This document shows positions 24,523 to 34,163 of a stretch of 42,325 nucleotides of DNA, in pieces. A model generated the notes under the pieces. It had not been told where the DNA came from. It did not search any database and was given only the letters and a program-made list of their open reading frames with translations. This stretch comes from Colwellia sp. (lineage in GTDB: Bacteria; Pseudomonadota; Gammaproteobacteria; Enterobacterales; Alteromonadaceae). How positions within the stretch are numbered: position 1 is the stretch's first letter; every line of letters begins with the position of its first letter. Where the stretch lies: assembly GCF_013215345.1 (NCBI RefSeq), contig NZ_JABSOV010000020.1, positions 1-42,325 of the forward strand, written 5' to 3'. The position numbers and the translations under genes were made by a program.

Positions 24523-25566
24523 ATGACTATCGAATTTGATCCTACCGAACATCCTCATAGAAGATATAACCCACTTATTGACGAATGGGTATTGGTTTCT
24601 CCTCACCGAGCAAAGCGACCTTGGCAGGGGCAGGTAGAGCAAGTTGATGAGCCGCAAAAGTCTGCCTATGACAAAGACTGTTTTTTATGTGCTGGTAATA
24701 CTCGCATAAACGGTGAAGTAAACGATGACTATAAAGATACTTTTGTTTTTACTAATGATTTTGCTGCGATAAAGCAAGACACGCCAATAGTGAGCAGTGA
24801 TGACCCATTATTTAAAATGGCAACAGAGCAAGGCGAAAGTCGTGTTATCTGTTTTTCAGCGGATCATAGCAAAACCATACCTGAGCTATCGGTTAATGAA
24901 ATTTCTTGCGTGGTAAATACTTGGCAAAGTCAATGTGAAGAATTAGGCAGAAACTATACCTCGGTGCAAGTCTTTGAAAATAAAGGCAGTGTTATGGGCT
25001 GCTCAAATCCACATCCCCATGGGCAAGTTTGGGCGCAACAGCAAATACCGACCTTGGTAATGAAAAAGCAAAAGGCGCAGCAGGCTTATTTTCAGCAACA
25101 TGGCAGTAATTTATTGCAAGACTATGTTGTTAGAGAGCTCAAAAATAAAGAACGTATTGTGGTAATAAATGATGACTGGTTAGTGGTGGTGCCGTATTGG
25201 GCTGCTTGGCCATTTGAAACTTTAGTGTTACCACGCTTTGCTGTGTCACGTATTACTGAGCTTAATGAATCACAAAAGTTATCACTCGCGGATATCCTCA
25301 AGAAAATCACCATCAAGTATGACAATTTATTTAATTGCTCTTTCCCTTATTCAATGGGCTGGCACGGGGCACCTTTTGATAATCAACAACATGATGAATG
25401 GACTTTGCATGCTAGCTTTTTTCCGCCACTGTTAAGGTCTGCCACTGTGCGTAAATTTATGGTCGGATATGAAATGATGGCAGAAGCACAGCGCGACCTT
25501 ACCGCCGAGCAAGCTGCACAAAGGTTGCGTGATTTGTCTGATGTTCATTATAAGGAGCAAAGTTAA
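24523..25566 (+). CDS. galT: Galactose-1-phosphate uridylyltransferase
   Basis: The 347-residue enzyme swaps UMP between UDP-glucose and galactose-1-phosphate in the Leloir pathway. It has the zinc-site Cys pair DCFLCAGN near 52-57, the [12 protein letters not shown] segment and the active-site [10 protein letters not shown] whose middle His becomes uridylylated. Length matches E. coli GalT. It begins the gal operon; its stop overlaps the galK ATG by one base. Confidence 0.96.
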   Translation: MTIEFDPTEHPHRRYNPLIDEWVLVSPHRAKRPWQGQVEQVDEPQKSAYDKDCFLCAGNTRINGEVNDDYKDTFVFTNDFAAIKQDTPIVSSDDPLFKMATEQGESRVICFSADHSKTIPELSVNEISCVVNTWQSQCEELGRNYTSVQVFENKGSVMGCSNPHPHGQVWAQQQIPTLVMKKQKAQQAYFQQHGSNLLQDYVVRELKNKERIVVINDDWLVVVPYWAAWPFETLVLPRFAVSRITELNESQKLSLADILKKITIKYDNLFNCSFPYSMGWHGAPFDNQQHDEWTLHASFFPPLLRSATVRKFMVGYEMMAEAQRDLTAEQAAQRLRDLSDVHYKEQS

Positions 25567-26777
25567 TGCCAAAAAATGTGCTTAAACATGCGCCTCAAAG
25601 TGTTTTGGAATCCCAAGATGATGAGCAACAAGCATTTGCCCAGCAATTATTGGTCAAGAAATTATTTGTAGCGCAATTTCAAAGCGCTGTTGAGCTAGTT
25701 TGCCATGCGCCAGGTCGAGTTAATTTAATTGGCGATCATACCGATTACAATGACGGTTTTGTCCTGCCGGCGGCGATTAATTTCGGAACGACTATTGCGG
25801 CATCGAGGCGTGAAGACAAGATAGTAAAAGTGTATGCCCATGATTGTGACCAACAAATCAATGAGTTTAGCCTTGATGATATTAGCTTTGATCAACAAAT
25901 GATGTGGAGCAATTATGTTAGAGGTACGTTACAAGCGCTAATGAAGAAATACCCTGAAATTAAAGGGGCTAATTTAGTGGTTACCGGTAATGTTCCGCAA
26001 GGTGCTGGTTTAAGCTCTTCTGCCAGTTTTGAGATTGCCATCTTAAAAGCCTTTACCCAGCTTTACCACTTGGACTTAAATGGCATCAATGCCGCGCTCA
26101 TTGGCCAGCAAGCAGAGAATGATTTTGTTGGTTGTAACTGCGGCATTATGGATCAACTTATCTCGGCCATGGGACAGCAAGGTCATGCCATGCTACTAGA
26201 TTGTAAAGATTTGTCCTTTGAAGAGGCAGCGATTCCTGATGATTTAACACTGTTTATTGTTAATTCTAATGTAAAGCGTGGCTTGGTTGATAGTGAATAC
26301 AACTTAAGACGTCAGCAATGTGAGCAAGTGGCTAATCATTTTGGTAAATCGGCTTTACGGGAAGTGACCATGGCGCAGCTTAATACTGCTAAAGAGCAAC
26401 TTGAGCCAGTATTATTTAAGCGTGCTCGACATGTGATTAGTGAGAATGAACGGGCACTTAACACTTTGAAAGCATTGAACAGCAATGATATGGCGGCAAT
26501 TAGTTTGGCGATGAAAGAGTCTCATATTTCTTTGCGTGATGACTTTGAAGTCACAACTAAGGAAATAGATGGCCTAGTCGACATCATCGGCAGTGTCTTA
26601 GGTATTGATGGCGGTGTTCGAATGACCGGTGGCGGCTTTGGCGGCTGTGTGGTCGCTTTAGTGCCTAATCATTTAGTGGCTAAGGTAACGGGTGTTATCA
26701 ATAGTAAATATCAGCAAGCATTTGGCTTGAGTCCAAGCATATATCACTGCAGTGCCTCACAAGGTGCGTTTAGATAA
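25566..26777 (+). CDS. galK: Galactokinase
   Basis: The 403-residue GHMP kinase shows the galactokinase signature GRVNLIGDHTDYNDGFVLP near 48-66, the phosphate-binding VPQGAGLSSSASFEIA near 141-156, and GGGFGGCVVALV near the C-terminus. It phosphorylates galactose with ATP. Its ATG shares one base with the galT stop (TAATG) behind AAGGAG, so translation is coupled. The N-terminus is about 20 residues longer than in E. coli. Confidence 0.96.
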   Translation: MPKNVLKHAPQSVLESQDDEQQAFAQQLLVKKLFVAQFQSAVELVCHAPGRVNLIGDHTDYNDGFVLPAAINFGTTIAASRREDKIVKVYAHDCDQQINEFSLDDISFDQQMMWSNYVRGTLQALMKKYPEIKGANLVVTGNVPQGAGLSSSASFEIAILKAFTQLYHLDLNGINAALIGQQAENDFVGCNCGIMDQLISAMGQQGHAMLLDCKDLSFEEAAIPDDLTLFIVNSNVKRGLVDSEYNLRRQQCEQVANHFGKSALREVTMAQLNTAKEQLEPVLFKRARHVISENERALNTLKALNSNDMAAISLAMKESHISLRDDFEVTTKEIDGLVDIIGSVLGIDGGVRMTGGGFGGCVVALVPNHLVAKVTGVINSKYQQAFGLSPSIYHCSASQGAFR

Positions 26778-26867
26778 CTTGCAGCAGTGATTTTTGGCTT
26801 AAGAGAGCAGCAGGCTTAAATGAACAATGAACTCAAAAAAATAATATAACAATAAGGTGAACAAGCG

Positions 26868-28442
26868 ATGGAATTTACAAATAAATTGGGGACCATAGAT
26901 AGCACAATCTTTATTGTCTATGTTATAGGGTTGCTGTGTCTAGCCTTGTGGATTTCTCGTAGTGAGAAAAAAGAAGGTGCAAATACCGAAGATTACTTTT
27001 TAGCCAGTAAATCATTACCTTGGTGGGCAATTGGAGCTTCATTAATTGCTGCCAATATTTCTGCTGAGCAAATTATTGGTATGTCTGGCTCGGGTTACGC
27101 CATTGGTTTAGCCATAGCCTCTTATGAGTGGATGGCCGCGATTACCTTAGTATTAGTGGGTAAATATATGTTGCCTATTTTCTTGGAAAATAAAATATTC
27201 ACTATGCCACAATACCTTGAACAACGCTTTGATAACAAAGTAAAAACCACCATGGCTATATTTTGGCTGGCGGTTTATACCTTTGTTAACTTAACTGCAG
27301 TGTTATGGCTAGGTGGTATGGCCATTGAAACGGTTGCTGGCGTCGATTGGATGTTCGGCATGATATTTTTAGCCGTTTTTTCAGTGGCTTACTCTTTATA
27401 CGGTGGCCTTAAAGCCGTCGCTTTTACCGACATATTACAAGTAGTGTTATTAGTGTTTGGCGGCCTATTGCTCAGCTATTTAGCTTTAGATGCCGTTTCA
27501 GATGGCCAAGGTGTTTTAGCCGGTTTTGGTATTCTTACTGAACAAATGCCTGAGCATTTTGACATGATCTTAAGTCCGGAAAATGAACATTATATGAGCC
27601 TGCCTGGCATCTCGGTATTACTTGGTGGTATGTGGGTAATGAATTTTAGTTATTGGGGCTTTAACCAGTATATTATTCAGCGCGCTTTAGCGGCTAAAGA
27701 TCTTAAAGAAGCACAAAAAGGTATCGCTTTTGCTGCTTATCTTAAATTGTTAATGCCAGTTATTGTGGTATTGCCAGGTATTGCCGCAGTGGTACTTTAT
27801 CCGACACTAACCACACCAGATCAAGCTTATCCATCAATGATGGCAATGTTGCCTGTTGGCATTAAAGGTTTAGTCTTTGCAGCTTTAGTCGCGGCTATCG
27901 TATCTTCACTGGCCTCAATGACTAATAGTATTTCGACCATCTTTACCATGGATATTTATAGCCAGTTTAAGCCGAACGAAAGCCAACGTCACTATGTACA
28001 TATTGGCCGTATTGCTGCGTTAGTTTCACTGTGTATTGCTTTACTTGTTGCTCAGCCACTATTGGGTAAGTTTGACCAAGCGTTCCAATATATCCAAGAA
28101 TTTACTGGCTTCTTTACTCCTGGCATAGTGGTGATATTTGTTATGGGTATGTTCTGGAAACGCGCTACTTCAATGGGCGCATTATCAGCAGCCTTGGGTT
28201 CAGCGGTATTTTCGCTAGTGCTTAAGTTTGCTTGGCCTGAATTGCCCTTTATGGACCGAGTTGGCTTAGTATTTTTATTGTGTTTAGCGCTTTGTTACTT
28301 AGTCTCTAAGGCGGGTAAGCCCAATACTAGTGATAGCAGTGTGAGTTTAGAGCAAGTGAGCTTTGCAACGGCTAAGTCATTTAATGTCGCTGCCGTAGGT
28401 GTCGTTCTTATCCTTACCGCTTTATACGCCACTTGGTGGTAA
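26868..28442 (+). CDS. Na+/galactose symporter, vSGLT type
   Basis: The 524-residue solute:sodium symporter is very similar to Vibrio parahaemolyticus vSGLT. The residues known there to contact galactose or Na+ have counterparts: AANISAEQIIG, IASYEWM, FNQYIIQR, AYLKLLMP and QYIQEFTG. About fourteen helices. AAGGTG lies upstream of the ATG. It replaces GalP or Mgl-type import and lets a marine cell use the Na+ gradient. The gap to galK is 90 bases with no terminator, so it is part of the gal operon. Confidence 0.93.
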   Translation: MEFTNKLGTIDSTIFIVYVIGLLCLALWISRSEKKEGANTEDYFLASKSLPWWAIGASLIAANISAEQIIGMSGSGYAIGLAIASYEWMAAITLVLVGKYMLPIFLENKIFTMPQYLEQRFDNKVKTTMAIFWLAVYTFVNLTAVLWLGGMAIETVAGVDWMFGMIFLAVFSVAYSLYGGLKAVAFTDILQVVLLVFGGLLLSYLALDAVSDGQGVLAGFGILTEQMPEHFDMILSPENEHYMSLPGISVLLGGMWVMNFSYWGFNQYIIQRALAAKDLKEAQKGIAFAAYLKLLMPVIVVLPGIAAVVLYPTLTTPDQAYPSMMAMLPVGIKGLVFAALVAAIVSSLASMTNSISTIFTMDIYSQFKPNESQRHYVHIGRIAALVSLCIALLVAQPLLGKFDQAFQYIQEFTGFFTPGIVVIFVMGMFWKRATSMGALSAALGSAVFSLVLKFAWPELPFMDRVGLVFLLCLALCYLVSKAGKPNTSDSSVSLEQVSFATAKSFNVAAVGVVLILTALYATWW

Positions 28443-28545
28443 GGAAAGTAGTTCTTTAAGCAGTAAGTAAATGAAGGTTAATTGCCAGCTATTGCTAATA
28501 CAATTAATAAGCAATTGACCTTTGCTATTTTCAATGGAGACAAAC

Positions 28546-28617
28546 ATGCAAGTACAAGTTATCAATAGACCTTTACGGTTTGAACTCTCTCATCAAAGTG
28601 TTGAGGGGGTAATTTAA
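28546..28617 (+). CDS. Possible 23-residue peptide coupled to galM
   Basis: An ATG with a GGAGA site six bases upstream opens 23 codons (MQVQVINRPLRFELSHQ and on) ending in TAA at 28615-28617, which overlaps the galM ATG as TAATG. The arrangement is that of translational coupling. The peptide has no recognised motif, so it may be a leader peptide or a remnant. Confidence 0.4.
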   Translation: MQVQVINRPLRFELSHQSVEGVI

Positions 28618-29642
28618 TGGTTCAATTGGTTACAGAGCTGGAATCAATAGAGCACCAATCAACAGAGTTGCAATCAATCATACTCACCAATGACTATGGC
28701 ATGTCAGTTGAAATCATTAATTTTGGTGCTCGAATTAAGTCAATTAAATTTCCTGTAAACGGTGTGCCAACAGAAATGATATTGGGTTATGCAGCACCAC
28801 AAGAGTATATAGATGATGAGTTTTATTTAGGTGCGACCTGCGGCAGAGTCTGCAATCGTATTGCTGGCGGCAAGTTTGAACTTGCTGGTCGTCAATATCA
28901 GTTAGCCTTAAATGATGGTGAAAACTGTTTACACGGCGGGCCGGATAATATCTCTTTACGTTATTGGCAAGTATGTAAGCGAACACTAACTAATAGTTCG
29001 GTTACTTTATCTCTCGTTTCCCCAAACGGTGACCAAGGTTTTCCTGGAAACCTTGAGTTGACTGTTAGTTATCAATTAAACGCGGATAATAAACTAAGCA
29101 TACAATACTCGGCCAATACTGACTTAGCTACACCTGTTAATTTGACCAACCATGCTTATTTTAATTTGGGTGAAAAAGACTGCCAATCACTCTATTTACA
29201 AATGATGTCATCGGCAATTCTTGAAACTGACGCGGCTAATATACCCACAGGTAAAGTCCTATCAGTAGCAGAGACCGATTATAATTTTAGAGAGCCGGTT
29301 TCTATCGGCTATCGACAGCAGCTTACTGAAGATAAATCGCTGCAAGAAAAAAATGGTTTTGACCACTGTTTTATTTTGGATAATAGCCCTGACGAGCAGC
29401 CGAAAGCAATTCTTACTTCGCTAGAAAACCAAGTTAGCTTGTCTGTTTATACCAACCAAGCGGCAATACAGCTTTATACTGGTTATTATTTAACTGGCCA
29501 GTTCAGCGCCTACCAAGGGCTGTGCCTAGAAGCACAGAATTATACCGATGCGGATAACAACAAGCACTTTCCCAGTAATATCTTAAAGCCAAACCAACAA
29601 TATAACCGAAAAATAAGTTATAAATTTGAGTCGATAAATTAG
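28617..29642 (+). CDS. galM: Aldose 1-epimerase (mutarotase)
   Basis: The 341-residue protein interconverts alpha- and beta-galactose so that GalK receives the alpha form. Family signatures are present: GATCGRVCNRIAGGKF, NCLHGGPDN with one catalytic-site His, VNLTNHAYFNLG with the general-acid His, and GLCLEAQNYTDADN with the catalytic Glu. GAGGGGGT precedes the ATG. Last gene of the gal operon, followed by a strong terminator. Confidence 0.95.
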   Translation: MVQLVTELESIEHQSTELQSIILTNDYGMSVEIINFGARIKSIKFPVNGVPTEMILGYAAPQEYIDDEFYLGATCGRVCNRIAGGKFELAGRQYQLALNDGENCLHGGPDNISLRYWQVCKRTLTNSSVTLSLVSPNGDQGFPGNLELTVSYQLNADNKLSIQYSANTDLATPVNLTNHAYFNLGEKDCQSLYLQMMSSAILETDAANIPTGKVLSVAETDYNFREPVSIGYRQQLTEDKSLQEKNGFDHCFILDNSPDEQPKAILTSLENQVSLSVYTNQAAIQLYTGYYLTGQFSAYQGLCLEAQNYTDADNNKHFPSNILKPNQQYNRKISYKFESIN

Positions 29643-29987
29643 TTGAATACTTGGCTGCTAAATCTGATGTAAGCTATTATGCCTAAATGATGGATACTGC
29701 TGTTGACTAGATCTAGGGAAGACAAGTCTTCCATGGGCACTATTAAGTTTAACTAGAATATTAAAAGGCCGATACCTTAAGTATCGGCCTTTTTGCGTTA
29801 TAGCTTTACTGAGCCATTGAATATAGAAAAGCATTGCTCATAAATGAGTACCTGTTCTTTAATTCGCTATTCTTGCTTCATTAGCTGTTCAGCAGAAGGC
29901 TTAACTTTAACAGCACTGTCCACTTTTATAATAGGGATGAGTGCGGCAATCTTATTTTTGTTAGCTAATGTAAGTATCCTACGTACT
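29643..29987. other. Convergent intergenic region
   Basis: Holds the galM terminator. On the minus strand a 43-codon open stretch without a start (29867-29998) reads like protein sequence, but I cannot tie it to a gene. Confidence 0.5.
29763..29794. terminator. Strong terminator of the gal operon
   Basis: AAAAGGCCGATAC pairs perfectly with GTATCGGCCTTTT, ending in five T. The A/T symmetry makes it work in both directions. Confidence 0.88.
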
Positions 29988-30389
29988 TCAGACTTCAGCT
30001 ATTGACGCTTGCGCTACGGCAAGATCATTTTCAATGGTTGATCCTGAAACACCAACAGCGGCAATTATTTCACCGTGAGCATTGTTAATTGGCAGGCCAC
30101 CAGCAAAGGTTATTAAGCCGTTATTAGATTGTTCTATCTGATATAGGGCGCCACCGGGTTGTGATTTTTCTCCCAGTAAATGACATGGCTTAGCAAATAA
30201 AGCCGACGTTTTTGCTTTTTTCATCGCGATATCTATTGCCCCAAGTAGTGCGCCATCCATACGTTTAAAGTTAATCAAATAACCCGCACTATCAACAATC
30301 GCGATGTTAACCATAATATTAAGCTGCTCAGCCTTGTTTATTGCCTTATTTATAACGTATTCGGTTTGTTCTAGTGTCAAAGTCTTCAT
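29988..30389 (-). CDS. GlcG/HbpS-like (DUF336) protein
   Basis: The 133-residue protein matches the HbpS/GlcG domain: NIAIVDSAGYLINFKRMDGA, then AIDIAMKKAKTSALF and the glycine-rich ITFAGGLPI and IIAAVGVSGST. Members bind heme or occur beside glycolate and diol utilisation genes; some are ligand-binding accessory proteins. It is alone here, so the role is open. A near-perfect palindrome lies just upstream. Confidence 0.85.
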   Translation of the reverse strand: MKTLTLEQTEYVINKAINKAEQLNIMVNIAIVDSAGYLINFKRMDGALLGAIDIAMKKAKTSALFAKPCHLLGEKSQPGGALYQIEQSNNGLITFAGGLPINNAHGEIIAAVGVSGSTIENDLAVAQASIAEV

Positions 30390-30411
30390 TGTTTGTGTCA
30401 GTAGTAAAAAA

Positions 30412-30427
30412 ACAATATGTATATTGT
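30412..30427. promoter_or_regulatory. Inverted repeat upstream of the HbpS-like gene
   Basis: ACAATAT and ATATTGT are complementary around a 2-base centre, 23 bases before the HbpS-like start. Candidate operator. Confidence 0.35.
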
Positions 30428-30609
30428 ATTCACTTATGTGAGGTATTTATATAATCTTTTGCTAAAGGTACAGCAATATTAAGCGGTTAATAACATTACG
30501 GCGTAGTTTGATCACTGCCAGAGCATAGTTTTATCGATTTCACTAACTGAGGAGAACATAAATACGCTAAAATAGGAGCTATTATTTTATCTTTGAGCCC
30601 TTTACGTCA

Positions 30610-31947
30610 ATGACCTCTGAATTAACGACCTCTTCCACAACGCCTGCCAACACTTTTGCTGAGCTGGGCCTGATTTCACCCTTATTAGCTCGATTAACTG
30701 AGCTGGAATATCAGCAGCCAACGCCCATTCAAGCGCAGGCTATTCCAAGTGTATTAGCGGGACGTGATTTAATTGGCGGGGCAAATACCGGCTCAGGTAA
30801 AACTGCTACTTTTGCCTTACCACTGTTGCAGCAGCTTTCTAAGCAACCAGGTGTAGTAAAATCATCAGCGAGTAAAGGCACTCATAGCAGTAAGGGGAAC
30901 TATGTTGCGGGCCTGATTTTAGTACCTACCCGTGAGTTAGCTAAGCAAGTTGCCGACAGCATTAAATCTTATGCGGTGCATTTTAACGGCGCAATTAAAA
31001 CTGTCGCTGTTTTTGGTGGTGTTTCAGTTAATACACAAATGCTGGCATTACGTGGCGGCACCGATATTTTAGTAGCGACGCCGGGTCGATTACTCGATTT
31101 AATTTCAAGTAATGCCATTAAGCTCGATAGAGTGCAAACCTTAGTGCTTGATGAAGCTGACCGTATGTTAAGCCTAGGCTTTACTGAAGAGCTAGCTGCG
31201 TTGTTGGCGTTGTTGCCAAAGAAAAAGCAAACCTTATTATTTTCCGCAACCTTTCCTGAGCAAGTACAGACATTAACTCAAGAATTGCTTAACAATCCTG
31301 TTGAAATACAATTACAAAGTGCTGACAGCAGTACCTTAGTACAACGTGTTTTTACCGTTAATAAAGGCGAAAAAACAGCGCTGTTAGAGCACTTAATCAA
31401 GCAACATAAATGGCGACAAACACTTGTTTTTGTTAATGCCAGAAACCATTGTGAGCATTTAGCTGAAAAACTCGCTAAACGTGATATCACTGCAGAAGTG
31501 TTTCATGGGGATAAAGGCCAGGGCGAACGTACTCGTGTACTTGAAGGCTTTAAAGCTGGCGAGATCGACGTGTTAATTGCCACTGATATTGCTGCTCGTG
31601 GTTTAGACATTGAAAAACTACCTGTGGTAATCAATTTTAACTTACCGAGAAGCCCATCAGACTACATGCATCGTATTGGTCGAAGTGGTCGTGCTGGTGA
31701 AGTGGGCTTAGCAATATCGCTTATCGATTACGAAGATTATCATCATTTCAAAGTCATCGAGAAGAAGAATAAAATTCGCCTTGAACGTGAACAAGTAGAG
31801 GGTTTTGAAGTCGATGAAGAGATCACTGCAGAACTTTTAGAAGCAATGAAACCGGTAGCCGCACCTGAAGGCTCCGGCAAGAAAAAACGCAAAAAGAAAA
31901 AGTCAGTAAATGCCGATATCTGGGCTGGATATACTAAACCAGAATAA
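30610..31947 (+). CDS. DEAD-box RNA helicase, RhlE-like
   Basis: A 445-residue helicase with all motifs: Q motif (YQQPTPIQAQAIP), motif I ANTGSGKT, LVPTRELA, GG, ATPGRLLDL, DEAD (VLDEADRML), SAT, ATDIAARGLDI and HRIGRSGRAG. FGGVSVNTQMLALRGG is typical of RhlE. The tail is short and basic (KKKRKKKKS) instead of the long RGG tail of E. coli RhlE. Probably an RNA unwinding role in ribosome assembly or mRNA turnover. There is no ribosome site in front of the ATG, so the start is less sure. Confidence 0.9.
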   Translation: MTSELTTSSTTPANTFAELGLISPLLARLTELEYQQPTPIQAQAIPSVLAGRDLIGGANTGSGKTATFALPLLQQLSKQPGVVKSSASKGTHSSKGNYVAGLILVPTRELAKQVADSIKSYAVHFNGAIKTVAVFGGVSVNTQMLALRGGTDILVATPGRLLDLISSNAIKLDRVQTLVLDEADRMLSLGFTEELAALLALLPKKKQTLLFSATFPEQVQTLTQELLNNPVEIQLQSADSSTLVQRVFTVNKGEKTALLEHLIKQHKWRQTLVFVNARNHCEHLAEKLAKRDITAEVFHGDKGQGERTRVLEGFKAGEIDVLIATDIAARGLDIEKLPVVINFNLPRSPSDYMHRIGRSGRAGEVGLAISLIDYEDYHHFKVIEKKNKIRLEREQVEGFEVDEEITAELLEAMKPVAAPEGSGKKKRKKKKSVNADIWAGYTKPE

Positions 31948-31980
31948 TTTCCTTCATATTGACTAATTTCGCGATTTAAG

Positions 31981-32023
31981 CGGTTTTTAAGCTAATCATA
32001 TTTAGCTTAAAAACCGTTTTTTT
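31981..32023 (+). terminator. Strong terminator of the DEAD-box gene
   Basis: CGGTTTTTAAGCTAA pairs perfectly (15 bp) with TTAGCTTAAAAACCG, followed by a run of seven T, 33 bases after the stop. Confidence 0.9.
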
Positions 32024-32058
32024 ATGGCACTTAGTGGGCGGTAACTTTTGATACCATG

Positions 32059-32140
32059 CCTTCGAGACTACACATTCAATACTATCCTTCAACACGACAC
32101 CTTTAACATATCACCTTCGACACGACCCCTTTATAATACC
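32059..32140. repeat. 27-28 bp tandem repeat, three degenerate copies
   Basis: Copies begin CCTTCGAGACTACAC (32059), CCTTCAACACGACAC (32086) and CCTTCGACACGACCC (32114). Each continues to an ATTCAA/TTTAA/TTTATAA stretch. The last two are the most alike. Confidence 0.6.
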
Positions 32141-32199
32141 GAACGTTAGGCTTAATAGCTTATGTTGAACACTTTAGCTTCTACATCTTTGCTAAGCTT

Positions 32200-33060
32200 T
32201 TATGCTGCGATACGTTTATTACGTGCTTCTACTTTTGCTAACCAGATTAGTGGTGCAATGATAAGGATGGTGCCGACTAACATGGTTAAATCGGGCACTT
32301 CATCAAACCAAATAACACCTACTGCGACAGCACATAACAAACCACTGTATTCAGCGCTGGCAATTTTACTGACTTGACCAGAGCGGTAAGCAATAATACA
32401 AATACCCGCATAAATTAAAATAAAGCTGCTTGATCCCGCTGCAGTAATCATAGGGGCAAAGTCCCAAGGTTTTCCTTCCCAAACCGCCAGTGAAAATGCG
32501 ACTGGAATACCCACTATATTTGTCATCATTAATGTTTGAAATACATTTTGCTTTTTGGGTAGCTTTCTAATTAATAAGTTATTAATCGCCATAGTGATCG
32601 CAACAATAAATGCCGCTATTGCTGCCCAATCAATGTAAGTTGGTCTGATCACTACTAATACGCCAATGAAACCTAAAATAGCGACAGTTATCGCCTGCTT
32701 TGACAGTTGCTCTTTGAAAATAATCAAAGCGAATGGCAGCATTAATAAAGGCGCGGCATAAAAAATAGCGTTTGCGGTTGCTAATGGCATGGCACTGATG
32801 GCAAATACCATAAAAATAGCACCAAGCAACCAAATATGACCACGTAGAATATGCCATTTTAAGCCAGGTAATAGTGGTGCTCTAGTGGCAAAAAAACATA
32901 ACGGTAATAAGATGGCAACGGCGCTAATTTGACGAAATAAGACAAATTGATAAACGGCAACATCTTGCGATAAGGTTTTGATTAAGGCATCAGAAAATAC
33001 CGCAATTAAGTTACCTATTACCAATAAGGTCATAGCGGTTCCGACAGATAATTTTGGCAT
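32200..33060 (-). CDS. EamA/DMT-family transporter
   Basis: About ten membrane helices in two EamA repeats (GNLIAVFSDALIKTL, then FRQISAVAILLPLC, AIFYAAPLLMLPFALIIFKE, and the second repeat ending SAEYSGLLCAVAVGVIWFDE). I place the start at the ATG at 33060, 286 residues, because AGAGGAG lies eight bases upstream; the longer frame to 33111 would run into the LysR promoter. Probably an exporter controlled by the divergent LysR regulator. Substrate unknown. Confidence 0.85.
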   Translation of the reverse strand: MPKLSVGTAMTLLVIGNLIAVFSDALIKTLSQDVAVYQFVLFRQISAVAILLPLCFFATRAPLLPGLKWHILRGHIWLLGAIFMVFAISAMPLATANAIFYAAPLLMLPFALIIFKEQLSKQAITVAILGFIGVLVVIRPTYIDWAAIAAFIVAITMAINNLLIRKLPKKQNVFQTLMMTNIVGIPVAFSLAVWEGKPWDFAPMITAAGSSSFILIYAGICIIAYRSGQVSKIASAEYSGLLCAVAVGVIWFDEVPDLTMLVGTILIIAPLIWLAKVEARNKRIAA

Positions 33061-33122
33061 TGTGATGCTCCTCTTTCTAAATAACAAATAACGATTAATG
33101 AAGCAGATCATATGGCAAAGCT

Positions 33123-33151
33123 ATGTATTATGTATAATGATTAAAATACAT
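33123..33151. promoter_or_regulatory. Candidate LysR binding site
   Basis: ATGTATT and AATACAT are inverted arms 15 bases apart in the 112-base gap between the divergent exporter and regulator genes, containing T-N11-A spacings typical of LysR sites. Confidence 0.4.
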
Positions 33152-33172
33152 TTACTATTAGCTGAGTTAATA

Positions 33173-34066
33173 ATGAAATTACCACCATTACGTGCGTTAC
33201 AGTGTTTTGAGGCGGTAGCCCGACTTAACAGCTTTTCAAAAGCCGCAGATCAACTTAATGTCACGCAAAGTGCGGTAAGCCACCAAGTTAAATTATTAGA
33301 AGAATACTTAGGTGAGCAGATGTTTAGTCGCCACGGTCGCTCGTTTGTCTTGAGTGAAGTTGGAGAGCGTTATTTTGAAGAGATCAGCCATTCATTAAGT
33401 AATGTGGCTAATGCTAGTCAGCTAATTAGGGAAGGGCAGTCGGGTAAAATACGTTTGGCTTTGTATAGCTCGGTTGCGGTTAAGTGGCTTATTCCTCGCT
33501 TAGACGATTTACGCCAACAGTATCCTGAAATTGAACTATCACTCAATATGATGGCTGATGAGCCTAAGTGCAGCGATCAAGTCGCAGATTGCTTTATTAC
33601 AGTTGCTCCGCCAAAAAATAATTTTGTCGTGGAGTTTTTATATGCAGAGCGTTTGTATCCCGTCTGCGGCAATAAAATATGGCAGAAAATAAAAGATAAA
33701 CCCTTGCCTGAAGCTATGTGGCAATATCCGCTATTGTCAGTGCAAAATTTATTTCCTGGAGCAGAGCTCGGCGAAGATTGGCGTCAATGGTGTCGACATG
33801 GCGGCTATGAATTACCAAAAACCGCGACAATGAATCATTTTAGCCATATGTTACTCGCTGCCGAAGCCGCACGTTATGATCAAGGCATTACCTTGATGAA
33901 TCATTATTTGATGTCTGATCAAGACCGACAACAAAACTTTGTGCGTATTCCCTTGCATGAAGTGCATACCGGCGATAATTTCTATTTTGTCTATAAAAAG
34001 TCACGTGCCAAACAAGCTGATATTGTTAAGTTGGGTCGTTGGTTGAAGCAGCAATGTTTAGAGTAA
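33173..34066 (+). CDS. LysR-family regulator (GcvA-like)
   Basis: From the ATG at 33173 the protein is 297 residues, starting MKLPPLRALQCFEAVARL, the standard GcvA-type N-terminus, followed by helix-turn-helix SFSKAADQLNVTQSAVSHQV. The effector domain runs to the end. The open frame extends 25 codons further 5', but LysR proteins of this branch do not carry that extension. It probably controls the divergent EamA exporter. Confidence 0.88.
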   Translation: MKLPPLRALQCFEAVARLNSFSKAADQLNVTQSAVSHQVKLLEEYLGEQMFSRHGRSFVLSEVGERYFEEISHSLSNVANASQLIREGQSGKIRLALYSSVAVKWLIPRLDDLRQQYPEIELSLNMMADEPKCSDQVADCFITVAPPKNNFVVEFLYAERLYPVCGNKIWQKIKDKPLPEAMWQYPLLSVQNLFPGAELGEDWRQWCRHGGYELPKTATMNHFSHMLLAAEAARYDQGITLMNHYLMSDQDRQQNFVRIPLHEVHTGDNFYFVYKKSRAKQADIVKLGRWLKQQCLE

Positions 34067-34163
34067 AAATAAATCAGGCGGATTGATCGCAATTAACATT
34101 AGCAAGACACGCAGTGCGGAATATTTTTGCTGGTATGGTTGTAAATTATAGCCAAGATGTTTA

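Noticed and set aside
29867-29998. Minus-strand 43-codon stretch reading LANKNKIAALIPIIKVDSAV and on to a TAG
   Set aside because: It looks protein-like and follows the HbpS-like gene in another frame, but there is no start codon or ribosome site and HbpS proteins normally end where this one does. A remnant is possible; a gene is not supported.
33061-33172. Extended starts of both the EamA exporter (33111) and the LysR gene (33098)
   Set aside because: They would overlap each other and erase the promoter region; family N-termini and a ribosome site support 33060 and 33173.
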